Source of the DNA: Streptomyces sp. B21-083
GTDB taxonomy: Bacteria; Actinomycetota; Actinomycetes; Streptomycetales; Streptomycetaceae
Length of the DNA: 64,000 nt
Direction of reading: 5' to 3'
Assembly: GCF_036898825.1 (NCBI RefSeq)
Contig: NZ_JARUND010000001.1
Location: forward strand, 1,240,001 to 1,304,000
Of the stretch, positions 52,062 to 60,277 are shown one piece after another. Position 1 is the first letter of the stretch, and every line of letters starts with the position of its first letter. The notes under the pieces were generated by a model, which saw only the letters and a list, made by a program, of their open reading frames with translations, was not told the origin of the DNA and did no database searches. Made by a program: the position numbers and the translations under genes.

Positions 52062-53042
52062 ATGACCGAGTCAGCCCCGCCCTTCGACCTGGTCACCCTG
52101 GGCCGCATCGGAGTGGATCTTTATCCGCTGCAGTCCGGAGTACCGCTGACCCTAGTGCAGACGTTCGGAAAATTTCTCGGCGGGTCGGCAGCCAACGTCG
52201 CGGTCGCGGCGGCCCGTCTGGGCCGTTCCTCGGCCGTCATCACCCGTACCGGCGCGGATGCCTTCGGCGACTATCTGCACCAGGCGCTCGGGGAGTTCGG
52301 GGTCGACGACCGCTGGGTGACGCCGGTCGATGACCTGCCCACTCCGGTCACGTTCTGCGAACTCTTCCCACCGGACGACTTCCCGCTGCACTTCTATCGT
52401 CAGCCGACCGCTCCTGACCTGCGGATACGCACCGATGAGCTGGATTTCTTCGGTATCCGGGCCGCCCGCGTCTTCTGGATAACCGGCACCGGCCTGAGCG
52501 AGGAACCGAGCCGCTCGGCCACACTGGCCGCCCTCAAGGCCCGCGACCGGGCGGGCATCACCGTGTTCGACCTGGACTGGCGGCCGGCGCTTTGGAGCGA
52601 CGCGGCCTGGAGCGACCCGGAGGAAGCCCGCCCGTACTACGCCGAGGCCCTGCGCCACGCGACCGTGGCGGTGGGCAACCTCGACGAGTGCGAGATCGCC
52701 ACCGGTGTACGCGAACCGCGGGCCTGCGCCGAGGCGTTGCTGGCGGCCGGGGTCGAGCTGGCCGTCGTCAAGCAGGGCCCCAAGGGCGTACTGGCGATGC
52801 GTCGCGACGGCACCACCGCCGAGGTCGCACCGATCCCCGTCGAGGTGGTCAACGGCCTGGGCGCGGGTGACGCGTTCGGCGGCGCCCTGTGCCACGGGCT
52901 GCTGTCCGGCTGGGAGTTGGAACGGACCGTGCGCTACGCCAACGCGGCCGGCGCCCTCGTCGCCTCCCGCCTCGCCTGCTCGTCCGCGATGCCGACCGAG
53001 TCCGAGGTCGACGCGCTCCTCGCGAGCGGATCGCCCCGATGA
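52062..53042 (+). CDS. iolC: 5-dehydro-2-deoxygluconokinase
   Basis: A 326-residue PfkB-family kinase: FDLVTLGRIGVDLYPLQSG at the N terminus, GKFLGGSAANVAVAAARLG (substrate site) and the C-terminal anion-hole and base motif GLGAGDAFGGALCHGLL. The start LGRIGVDLYPLQ and the gene order with iolB and iolD identify IolC, which phosphorylates 5-dehydro-2-deoxy-D-gluconate. It is the first gene of the operon, behind a TTGACA promoter and the IolR-like site. Its stop overlaps the start of a 25-codon micro-ORF. Confidence 0.93.
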   Translation: MTESAPPFDLVTLGRIGVDLYPLQSGVPLTLVQTFGKFLGGSAANVAVAAARLGRSSAVITRTGADAFGDYLHQALGEFGVDDRWVTPVDDLPTPVTFCELFPPDDFPLHFYRQPTAPDLRIRTDELDFFGIRAARVFWITGTGLSEEPSRSATLAALKARDRAGITVFDLDWRPALWSDAAWSDPEEARPYYAEALRHATVAVGNLDECEIATGVREPRACAEALLAAGVELAVVKQGPKGVLAMRRDGTTAEVAPIPVEVVNGLGAGDAFGGALCHGLLSGWELERTVRYANAAGALVASRLACSSAMPTESEVDALLASGSPR

Positions 53043-53116
53043 GTCGACGCCGGACCGCGACGATCCCGGGGGCGGCCGAACGGGCGCCCCGCACCCCTGA
53101 ACGGAGCCCCTCTTGA
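53039..53116 (+). CDS. possible 25-codon micro-ORF bridging iolC and the aldolase gene
   Basis: The ATG at 53039 overlaps the iolC stop (ATGA), and its TGA at 53114-53116 overlaps the TTG start of the next gene (TTGA). The product MSRRRTATIPGAAERAPRTP plus five residues is basic and Pro/Arg-rich with no known family. Its value may be translational coupling rather than a protein product. Confidence 0.35.
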   Translation: MSRRRTATIPGAAERAPRTPERSPS

Positions 53117-53991
53117 CCATCAGCATCGCCGACCTCGCCACGGTCAGAGCCCGGCACCCGGAGGCCGTCGCGGAGGCCGCCGCCCGCCGGGTCAGGCGAC
53201 CGCTGATCGGCGACAGCGGGCGGCTCATGATCGTGGCCGCCGACCATCCGGCGCGCGGCGCCCTGGGTGTCGGCGACCGAAGGCTCGCCATGGCCGACCG
53301 CACCGAGCTGCTCGAACGCCTGTGCGTGGCACTGTCGCGGCCTGGGGTGGACGGGGTGCTGGCCACCGCCGACATCCTGGACGACCTGCTGCTGCTCGGG
53401 GTGCTGGACGGCAAGGTCGTCATGGGGTCGATGAACCGCGGCGGGCTGGCCGGCGCGGTCTTCGAGATGGACGACCGCTTCACCGGGCACCGCGCCCAGG
53501 ACATCGCCCGACTGCGCTTCGACGCGGGCAAGCTGCTGCTGCGCGTCAACTACGACGACCCCGGCTCGCTCACCACCCTGGAGTCCGCCGCACGGGCCGT
53601 GGACGACATGGCGGCGCTCCAACTGCCTCTGTTCGTCGAGCCGTTCATCTCGCGCCGGGTCGACGGGCGGGTGCGCAGCGACCTGTCCGCCGAGGCGGTC
53701 ACCCGCTCGATCGCCATAGCGTCGGGCCTCGGCGGCACCTCCGCCTACACCTGGCTGAAACTCCCCGTCACCGACGACGCGGACGACATGGCCGAGGTGC
53801 TGGAGACGTCGACACTGCCGGCCGTACTGCTGGGCGGCGAGGTCGGCGACGACCAGGATGGCGCGTACGAGCGCTGGCGCAAGGCGCTGCGGCTGCCGAC
53901 CGTGCAGGGGCTGGTCGTCGGCCGGTCGCTGCTCTACCCGTCTTCGGGCAGTGTGGAGGCTGCGGTGGACACGGCGGTGGGACTGCTGTGA
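53113..53991 (+). CDS. Cgl0159-type (beta/alpha)8 aldolase-like protein of the inositol pathway
   Basis: A 292-residue protein with a TTG start and GGAG 6 nt upstream. The core LMIVAADHPARGALGVGD and KLLLRVNYDDPGSLTTLESA, and the late segment LVVGRSLLYPSSGSV, match the class I aldolase-like barrel found next to iolC in actinobacterial inositol clusters (Cgl0159 in C. glutamicum). It may act as the DKGP aldolase (IolJ role), splitting 2-deoxy-5-keto-gluconate 6-phosphate; that is family-context inference. In C. glutamicum iolA follows this gene; here it is absent. Confidence 0.8.
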   Translation: MTISIADLATVRARHPEAVAEAAARRVRRPLIGDSGRLMIVAADHPARGALGVGDRRLAMADRTELLERLCVALSRPGVDGVLATADILDDLLLLGVLDGKVVMGSMNRGGLAGAVFEMDDRFTGHRAQDIARLRFDAGKLLLRVNYDDPGSLTTLESAARAVDDMAALQLPLFVEPFISRRVDGRVRSDLSAEAVTRSIAIASGLGGTSAYTWLKLPVTDDADDMAEVLETSTLPAVLLGGEVGDDQDGAYERWRKALRLPTVQGLVVGRSLLYPSSGSVEAAVDTAVGLL

Positions 53992-54065
53992 ACCGAGACA
54001 TCCCAGGGACGGCCGTGAACAGGGTCAACACGGGACCCGCTGTGAACAGGAGCGACAGATCATGA
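53988..54065 (+). CDS. possible 25-codon micro-ORF bridging the aldolase gene and iolB, with 27-bp repeats
   Basis: GTG at 53988 overlaps the upstream stop (GTGA), and its TGA at 54063-54065 overlaps the iolB ATG (ATGA). The product is VNRDIPGTAVNRVNTGPAVN plus RSDRS, with VNR at a 9-residue spacing. The DNA is a threefold imperfect 27-bp repeat (TGAAC at 53989, 54016 and 54043). The last repeat supplies the AGGAG of iolB. Confidence 0.35.
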   Translation: MNRDIPGTAVNRVNTGPAVNRSDRS

Positions 54066-54958
54066 CCACCGCCTACCACCTCCCGGCCGGCAAGGCTCTC
54101 GGCGGCCCGTACGTCGTCGACGTCAACCCCGAGAAGGCGGGCTGGGGCTACTCCAGTCTCCGGGTGCTGGAGCTGCCCCCGGGCGGCTCCCACACCTTCT
54201 CCACCGGTGACAGCGAGTGGATCGCGCTGTCCCTGAACGGCGCCTGCACGGTCGACACCACAGACGACTTCGGCCACTCCACCTTCGAGGTGCAGGGCCG
54301 CGACAGCGTGTTCAGCGGCGTCAGCGACTTCGTATACATGCCCCGCGACGCCCGTACGACCATCACGTCCGCCGCGGGCGGGCGCTTCGCGCTCACCGGC
54401 GCCCGCTGCACCCGGCGGCTGCCCGCCCGCTACGGGCCCGCCTCCTCGGTCCCGGTGGAGCTGCGCGGCACCGGGAACTCCTCCCGGCAGGTCAACAACT
54501 TCGGCGCGGCCGGCGTCTTCGAGTGCGACAAGCTGATCGCCGTCGAGGTGATCACCCCCGGCGGGAACTGGTCGTCCTTCCCGCCGCACAAGCACGACGA
54601 GCACCGGCCCGGCGAGGAGTCCGTCCTCGAGGAGATCTACTACTTCGAGTTCGCGGAGCACGAGGGCACACCCGGCCTCGGCTACCAGCGGGTGTCCCCG
54701 TCCGGGCAGGGCCGGAACACGGACGTGCTGGCCGAGGTGCGCGGCGGGGACGTCGTCCTCATCCCGGACGGCTGGCACGGGCCCTCCATGGCCGTGCCGG
54801 GCCACCACATGTACTACCTCAACGTCATGGCGGGACCCGAGGCCGACCGTGCCTGGCTGATCTGCGACCACCCCGATCACGCCTGGGTCCGCGGCACCTG
54901 GCCCGAGCAGCCCGTCGACCCCCGTCTACCCCTCTACACGGCCCCGGAGAAGTCCTGA
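54062..54958 (+). CDS. iolB: 5-deoxy-glucuronate isomerase
   Basis: A 298-residue bicupin of the IolB family: VLELPPGGSHTFSTGDSEWI (first cupin), then FVYMPRDARTTITSA, and the metal-site segment NWSSFPPHKHDEHRPGEESV with EEIYYFEF. GGDVVLIPDGWHGPSMAVPG completes the second cupin. It converts 5-deoxy-glucuronate to 5-dehydro-2-deoxygluconate, the substrate of IolC. AGGAG upstream. It overlaps iolD by one base (TGATG). Confidence 0.95.
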   Translation: MTTAYHLPAGKALGGPYVVDVNPEKAGWGYSSLRVLELPPGGSHTFSTGDSEWIALSLNGACTVDTTDDFGHSTFEVQGRDSVFSGVSDFVYMPRDARTTITSAAGGRFALTGARCTRRLPARYGPASSVPVELRGTGNSSRQVNNFGAAGVFECDKLIAVEVITPGGNWSSFPPHKHDEHRPGEESVLEEIYYFEFAEHEGTPGLGYQRVSPSGQGRNTDVLAEVRGGDVVLIPDGWHGPSMAVPGHHMYYLNVMAGPEADRAWLICDHPDHAWVRGTWPEQPVDPRLPLYTAPEKS

Positions 54959-56835
54959 TGAGCACCACCCCTGTCCGCCGTCTGACCGTCGCCCAGGCGC
55001 TGGTGCGGTTCCTGTCCGTCCAGTACACCGAGCGCGACGGCGTCCGCCATCGGCTGATCGCCGGCACGTGGGGCATTTTCGGCCACGGCAATGTGGCCGG
55101 CCTCGGTCAGGCGCTCCTGGAGGCCGGTGAGGACGCGATGCCGTTCCACCAGGGCCGCAACGAGCAGTCGATGGTCCACGCGGCCGTCGGTTACGCCCGT
55201 CAGCTGAACCGGCTCTCGACGCAGGCCGTCACCACGTCCATCGGCCCGGGTGCCACCAACCTCGTCACCGGCGCCGCCCTAGCCACGATCAACCGTCTCC
55301 CGGTGCTGCTGCTCCCCGGCGACTACTTCGCGACGCGCAGCGCCGACCCGCTGCTCCAGCAGCTGGAGCACCCGGTCGAGGCCGACCTGTCCGTCAACGA
55401 CACCCTGCGCCCGGTCTCGCGTTACTTCGACCGGGTGACGCGCCCCGAGGCGCTGATCCCGTCCGCGCTGAACGCCGTACGCGTCCTCACGGACCCGGTG
55501 GAGACCGGTGCTGTCACCCTCTGCCTGCCGCAGGACGTGCAGGCGGAGGCGTACGACTGGCCGGAGGAGTTCTTCGCCGAGCGCGTCTGGCACGTCCGGC
55601 GTCCCGCGCCCGACCCGTACGAGCTGACCGAGGCCGTACAGGCCGTCCTGGCCGCCGAGCGCCCGCTGATCGTCGCGGGCGGCGGGATCCACCACAGCCA
55701 GGCCGAGGACGCGCTCAAGGCCCTGGTGGACGCCACCGGCATCCCCGTGGCCTCCACCCAGGCCGGCAAGGGCTCCCTGCGCTACGACCACCCCGCCGAC
55801 CTGGGCGGCATCGGCCACACGGGTACGGCCGTGAGTGACGACGTGGCCCGCACCGCAGACCTGATCATCGGCGTGGGCACGCGTTACACGGACTTCACGA
55901 CCGCCTCGAACACCCTGTTCCAGAATCCCGGTGTGCGGTTCCTCAACCTCAACATCGCCGCCTTCGACGCCCACAAGCTGGCGGCCCGCACGCTCGTCTG
56001 CGACGCACGGGCGGGCCTCACGGCGTTGACGGAGGCGTTGTCCGATCACCGTGTGAACTCGGCTTACGAGGCCGAGTACGGCGGTGGGAAGGTTCGCTGG
56101 GAGAAGGTCGTTGACACCGCTTTCAGCGCTGCCGACGATTCCGCCGTGCCCACCCAGACGCAGGTGCTGGGCGCCCTGGACTCGGTCGTCGGCGACGACG
56201 ACGTGATCATCAACGCGGCCGGTTCGCTCCCCGGCGACCTGCACAAGCTGTGGCGGGCCCGCAGTCCCCGTCAGTACCACCTGGAGTACGGCTACTCCTG
56301 CATGGGCTACGAGATCCCGGCCGGCATCGGCGTCCAGCAGGCGGCGCCGGACACCCCGGTCTGGTCGCTGGTCGGCGACGGCACCTATCTGATGATGCCG
56401 ACCGAGATCGTCACCGCCGTCCAGGAGGGCCTGCCGGTCAACCTGGTCCTCATCCAGAACCACGGGTACGCCTCCATCGGCGGCCTCTCCGAGTCGGTCG
56501 GCGGCGAGCGCTTCGGCACCCCCTATCGCTACCGGGCCGCCGACGGCACCTTCACCGGCGACCCGCTGCCGGTGGACCTCGCGGCGAACGCGGCCAGCCT
56601 CGGCATGGACGTCCTGCGCGCCAAGACCGTGGGCGAGCTGCGCACGGCCCTGGCCACGGCCCGCGCCTCGGACCGGCCCACCTGCGTGTACGTGGAGACC
56701 GATCCGGCGCCGACCTCTCCCCCGGCGGAGGCCTGGTGGGACGTACCGGTCGCCGAGACCGCCACCCGTGAGTCGGCGGTACGGGCCCGGGAGGAGTACG
56801 ACCGCCAGGTCGGCGACCGCCGCAGGCACCTCTGA
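54958..56835 (+). CDS. iolD: 3D-(3,5/4)-trihydroxycyclohexane-1,2-dione hydrolase
   Basis: A 625-residue ThDP enzyme with the IolD signature: TVAQALVRFLSVQYTERDG, GIFGHGNVAGLGQALLEAG, the catalytic region FHQGRNEQSMVHAAVGYAR and the C-terminal ThDP motif VGDGTYLMMPTEIVTAVQE with QNHGYASIGGLSESVG. It hydrolytically opens the ring of the dione to 5-deoxy-glucuronate, feeding IolB. It starts within the iolB stop codon. The preceding dehydratase (iolE) is not in this window. Confidence 0.95.
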   Translation: MSTTPVRRLTVAQALVRFLSVQYTERDGVRHRLIAGTWGIFGHGNVAGLGQALLEAGEDAMPFHQGRNEQSMVHAAVGYARQLNRLSTQAVTTSIGPGATNLVTGAALATINRLPVLLLPGDYFATRSADPLLQQLEHPVEADLSVNDTLRPVSRYFDRVTRPEALIPSALNAVRVLTDPVETGAVTLCLPQDVQAEAYDWPEEFFAERVWHVRRPAPDPYELTEAVQAVLAAERPLIVAGGGIHHSQAEDALKALVDATGIPVASTQAGKGSLRYDHPADLGGIGHTGTAVSDDVARTADLIIGVGTRYTDFTTASNTLFQNPGVRFLNLNIAAFDAHKLAARTLVCDARAGLTALTEALSDHRVNSAYEAEYGGGKVRWEKVVDTAFSAADDSAVPTQTQVLGALDSVVGDDDVIINAAGSLPGDLHKLWRARSPRQYHLEYGYSCMGYEIPAGIGVQQAAPDTPVWSLVGDGTYLMMPTEIVTAVQEGLPVNLVLIQNHGYASIGGLSESVGGERFGTPYRYRAADGTFTGDPLPVDLAANAASLGMDVLRAKTVGELRTALATARASDRPTCVYVETDPAPTSPPAEAWWDVPVAETATRESAVRAREEYDRQVGDRRRHL

Positions 56836-56916
56836 CCGCCGGGTGGGCGACAGCCTCAACCTCGTCATCCCCAGCCATTCCTGACGCTTCGTCATCTACT
56901 GAAGGGAGGTGTCCCC

Positions 56917-57702
56917 GTGGTGGCACCCGGTGATCGTGCCCGTGCGGTGTCCGGCTCCCCGCTCGACACCCTGGACTTCACGCTGGACCGCTCCAGCCCG
57001 GTCCCGCTCTACTACCAGCTGGCTCAGCAGCTGGAGGCGGCGATCGAGCACGGAGTCCTGGCGCCGGGCAATCTCCTGGGCAACGAGATCGACCTCTCGG
57101 TCCGCCTGGGACTGTCCAGGCCCACGGTCCGCCAGGCGATCCAGTCCCTGGTGGACAAGGGCCTGCTGGTACGCCGGCGAGGCGTCGGCACGCAGGTGGT
57201 GCACAGCCAGGTCAAGCGCCCGCTCGAACTGAGCAGTCTCTACGACGACCTGGAGGCCGCCGGACAGGGGCCCACCACCCAGGTCCTGCGCGACGAACGG
57301 CAGCCGGCGTCCGCCGAGGTCGCCGCCGCCCTCGGGGTGAAGGAGGGCAGCGAGGTCGTCGTGCTGGAGCGGCTGCGCTGCACGCACGGCGAGCCGGTGG
57401 CGTTCCTCTGCAACTATCTGCCCTCGGGACTGCTCGAACTCGACGCCGCCCGGCTGGAGTCGACGGGCCTGTACCGGATGATGCGGAGCGCGGGCATCAC
57501 CCTGCACAGCGCCCGCCAGACGGTCGGCGCCCGCTCGGCCACCGAGGCGGAGGCCAAACGTCTGGAGGAGCCGGAGGGCGCGGCCCTGCTCACCATGCAG
57601 CGCACGGCGTACGACGACACCGGACGGGCCGTGGAGTTCGGCACGCACATCTACCGCGCGTCACGTTACGCCTTCGACTTCCAGTTGCTGATGCGCTCCT
57701 GA
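56917..57702 (+). CDS. GntR-family regulator with UTRA domain (probable inositol repressor)
   Basis: 261 residues; GTG start with GGGAGGTG upstream. The GntR HTH spans VPLYYQLAQQLEAAIEHGVL and LSVRLGLSRPTVRQAIQSLV, with the wing RRRGVGTQVVH. The UTRA effector domain follows (LELSSLYDDLEAAGQGPTTQ; HGEPVAFLCNYLP). It is the last gene of the iol operon, 81 nt after iolD. By position and family it should be the IolR counterpart acting at the site at 51927-51936; the ligand is probably an inositol catabolite. Confidence 0.9.
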   Translation: MVAPGDRARAVSGSPLDTLDFTLDRSSPVPLYYQLAQQLEAAIEHGVLAPGNLLGNEIDLSVRLGLSRPTVRQAIQSLVDKGLLVRRRGVGTQVVHSQVKRPLELSSLYDDLEAAGQGPTTQVLRDERQPASAEVAAALGVKEGSEVVVLERLRCTHGEPVAFLCNYLPSGLLELDAARLESTGLYRMMRSAGITLHSARQTVGARSATEAEAKRLEEPEGAALLTMQRTAYDDTGRAVEFGTHIYRASRYAFDFQLLMRS

Positions 57703-57846
57703 GTACGGCTGTGGGGAGCATGGGCGGCCCGGGTACTTCACGGTCTCCGGTACGCCCGCCGCACGCATCCGGCGCGGTACCTCGCGCCGGATCGCCCCGT
57801 CGTCGACGCAGAGGGGGCAGTTGACGTCCCGGTCGAACACCAACAC
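57661..57846 (-). pseudogene. possible small gene remnant with CPLC motif
   Basis: Between the GntR and GNAT genes, the reverse frame from about 57900 to 57720 has G/C at nearly every third position and reads VLVFDRDVNCPLCVDDGAIR then REVPRRMRAAGVPETVKYPG. After that, codon use collapses and the frame runs into the GntR gene antisense. This looks like the end of a real, decayed or truncated gene. I recognise no family. The start is unclear. Confidence 0.3.
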
Positions 57847-57960
57847 GTCTCCGGCGGCGTCCCGGAGGACCCGCCGGGGGCGTGGGGCGAGTCCGCGGGT
57901 ACGAGGAGCCCAACGTCTGGATGCGGCACGTCTGACCCGGCCTCCGGACCACCCGGCCGG

Positions 57961-58506
57961 TCAGAGCCAGGCGCCGGCCCGGATCGCGTAGACCACGTTC
58001 CGGCGCAGCGGTCCCTCCGGGACGGTCAGGTCGTCGAAGTCCTTGTCCGGGTCGTGGGTCATGCCGAGGCGGCGCATCACCGCCTGCGAACGGAGGTTGG
58101 TGGCCGTCGTGATCGCCAGGACCTCTTCGAGGCCGAGGCCCTTCTCGTCGAAAGCGTGAGCGATCACCGCGCGGGCGGCCTCAGTCGCGTATCCGTGCCC
58201 CCACGCGCGCCGGGCGAGCCGCCACCCCGCCTCGACGCCGCCGAACGCCATGTCGTCCTCCACCGGGTCCAGCCCGGCGAAGCCGATGAACTCCCCGGTG
58301 CCGGTGACCTCCACCGCCCACCAGCCCCAGCCCCGTTCGTCGAGGCCGGCCTGGAAGTGGGCGGCGGAGGCTGCGCTCTGTTCACGGGTGAGGACGCCCC
58401 CGAGGTGCTCGCGGACCTCCGGGTCGGCGTTCATGGCCGCCCAGGGGGCGAGATCGGAGTCGCTCCAGGAACGGAGGACGAGGCGTTTGGTTCGCAGATC
58501 CGGCAT
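57961..58506 (-). CDS. GNAT-family N-acetyltransferase (RimJ/RimL-like)
   Basis: 181 residues from the ATG at 58506. LRTKRLVLRSWSDSDLAPWA is the usual RimJ-type opening, followed by GEFIGFAGLDPVED, the acetyl-CoA site region GWRLARRAWGHGYATEAARA and the C-terminal NLRSQAVMRRLGMTHD. The target amine is unknown. It is monocistronic. Confidence 0.9.
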   Translation of the reverse strand: MPDLRTKRLVLRSWSDSDLAPWAAMNADPEVREHLGGVLTREQSAASAAHFQAGLDERGWGWWAVEVTGTGEFIGFAGLDPVEDDMAFGGVEAGWRLARRAWGHGYATEAARAVIAHAFDEKGLGLEEVLAITTATNLRSQAVMRRLGMTHDPDKDFDDLTVPEGPLRRNVVYAIRAGAWL

Positions 58507-58730
58507 GGCGCCCATCCTGACGTGATCACGCACCCGCGTCGAACGGAAATCAGCCCCCGCCTCGTCCTCCCCCGCCTTCGGTCAGGGCCGCGGCGGTCAG
58601 ATTCCCGCCCATCGTCCGGAAGCCCCGCAGCCGCCTGTTCCGGGCGTCGACGCCCGCGACCACGACGGCCCGTCGCCCTCGCGGATGAGGATCCGGCCCG
58701 GTGTGCCGTCGTAGCAGCCCGGTTCATCAC

Positions 58731-58772
58731 ATGGTGGTGGCCCGGCCGGAGGTCCGGCCGGGCCACCACCAT
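58731..58772. terminator. intrinsic terminator of the GH43 gene
   Basis: A perfect 20-bp palindromic stem (58731-58750 with 58753-58772, minimal loop) lies 17 nt beyond the stop of the reverse-strand GH43 gene. Confidence 0.85.
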
Positions 58773-58789
58773 CCTTCAATGCCGGCGGC

Positions 58790-60277
58790 TCACGTGGTGG
58801 GTTTGATCTGCCACTGCTGGCAGTTGTTGCCCAGCCAGGACCACTGGCGTACGTCGGCGCCGTTCACGGTGGAGCAGTCGGCGACGTCGGCGACCTTGCC
58901 GGTGGACTCGTTCACGATGCGGACGTAGTCACCGGTGGCCGTGTGAACGAGCCTGAACTTCTGGCAGTTGTTGTTCAGCCAGGACCACTGGCGCAGATCG
59001 GCGCCGTCGGCCGTGGAGCACTCCGCCGTGTCCATCACCTTGCCGGTGGCGACGTTGACCAGTCGGCTGGTGTCGTTGGCCTGGTCCTCGATGCGCCACT
59101 TCTGGTTGTTGCCGCCGTTGCAGGTCCACTGGAAGATGTTGGTGCCGTCGGCGGTGTTCCCGCCCTCCACATCAAGGCACTTGCCGCTGTTGCGGTTGAC
59201 CAGCGTGTACGCGGTCGGTGTCGTCGCGGTCTCGCCGGACGGGCCGGGCAGTGTGGTGCCGAGCGCGACCGGGGTGCCGAAGTTCGGTGTGCCGTCCGCG
59301 TTCCAGGTGAACTTCTGGGCGCGGGTGGTACGGCCGTTGCCGCAGCCGCCCGAGGCCGAGTTGTTGGCGTGGTAGACGATCCAGTTCTCGGTGCCGTCGG
59401 GTGAGGTGAAGAAGCCGTTGTGACCCGGCCCGTAGACCCCGGCGGCGTCGTCGCGCTGGAAGACGGGGGTCTGCTTCTTCGTCCAGGAAGACGCCAACAA
59501 CGGGTCGGTGCCCGTGAGTTCGAGTTGACCGAGCTTGTAGTCGGCGGTCTGGCAGTAGCTCGCGGAGAAGGTGAGGAAGGTCCGTCCGTCGTGGTAGAGC
59601 GGCTCGGGGCCCTCGTTGACGGGCGCCCCGGAGGTCTCCCAGGCCAGCGTCGGCTGTGAGATGAGGCTGAAGGTGGAACCGCTGACCGTGTAGGGGTTGC
59701 TCATCGGCGCGATGACCAGGCTCTGCTTGCTGCCGCCGATGGCGCCGCTGCCGACCAGATAGAGCTTGTTGCCGTACGTCAGCACGGTGGCGTCGATGAG
59801 CCAGCCGCCGGGGTCGAGGTTGGACCCGGTGAGCTGGTTCTTGAAGGTGTACGGACCCATCGGATCGGTGCCGGCGCTCTCCACGACGTACGTCCGCTGC
59901 TGGTCGCAGCAGGCGGCCCCGCTCGGCGCGCCGGAGTAGTAGAGGTACCAGTGGCCGTCGAAGAAGTGCAGTTCGGGCGCCCAGAAGTTGTTGTTGCGGG
60001 TCGAGGTGGTGTCACTCCAGACCTGCACACTGGGAGCCGTCGCGAGCCCGGCCAGAGTCGGCGACTTGCGCATGGTCAGGACGCCGGTGAAGGACGTGGT
60101 GACCAGGTAGTAGTTGCCGTTGTAGTACTCGATCCAGGGGTCGGCGCCCTTCTGCGACTTGACGGGGTTCGTGTACGGACGCCCCTGGGCCGCGGCGGCG
60201 GGCTGGAGGCCGACGACAGGTACGAGCAGCGCCAGCAGCGCCGCCAGGAGGGTCAGCCAGTGACGGGTACGGAACAC
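58790..60277 (-). CDS. secreted family-43 glycoside hydrolase with ricin-type carbohydrate-binding module
   Basis: 495 residues. The signal peptide is about 1-30 (LTLLAALLALLVPVVGLQPA). The five-bladed GH43 domain (about 33-335) has the catalytic Asp region GADPWIEYYNGNYYLVTT, WAPELHFFDGHWYLYYSG, LDPGGWLIDATVL and the general-acid Glu region GAPVNEGPEPLYHDG. A ricin-B-type CBM13 (about 365-495) follows, with NRNSGKCLDVEGGNTADGTN and repeated QW motifs (IFQW, LRQWSW, VRQWSW). It probably removes arabinose or xylose units from plant polysaccharides. It is divergent from another GH43-type gene across 288 bp. Confidence 0.9.
   Translation of the reverse strand: MFRTRHWLTLLAALLALLVPVVGLQPAAAAQGRPYTNPVKSQKGADPWIEYYNGNYYLVTTSFTGVLTMRKSPTLAGLATAPSVQVWSDTTSTRNNNFWAPELHFFDGHWYLYYSGAPSGAACCDQQRTYVVESAGTDPMGPYTFKNQLTGSNLDPGGWLIDATVLTYGNKLYLVGSGAIGGSKQSLVIAPMSNPYTVSGSTFSLISQPTLAWETSGAPVNEGPEPLYHDGRTFLTFSASYCQTADYKLGQLELTGTDPLLASSWTKKQTPVFQRDDAAGVYGPGHNGFFTSPDGTENWIVYHANNSASGGCGNGRTTRAQKFTWNADGTPNFGTPVALGTTLPGPSGETATTPTAYTLVNRNSGKCLDVEGGNTADGTNIFQWTCNGGNNQKWRIEDQANDTSRLVNVATGKVMDTAECSTADGADLRQWSWLNNNCQKFRLVHTATGDYVRIVNESTGKVADVADCSTVNGADVRQWSWLGNNCQQWQIKPTT

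Noticed and set aside
53322..54065. 247-codon alternative frame across the aldolase gene including the TAVNR repeats
   Set aside because: The part inside the aldolase gene is a shadow. Only the last 25 codons (53988-54065), lying in the gap, are considered as a micro-ORF.
58597..58779. 60-codon reverse ORF beyond the GH43 gene
   Set aside because: It overlaps the terminator palindrome at 58731-58772 and its N terminus is the translated hairpin. No recognisable domain is present.
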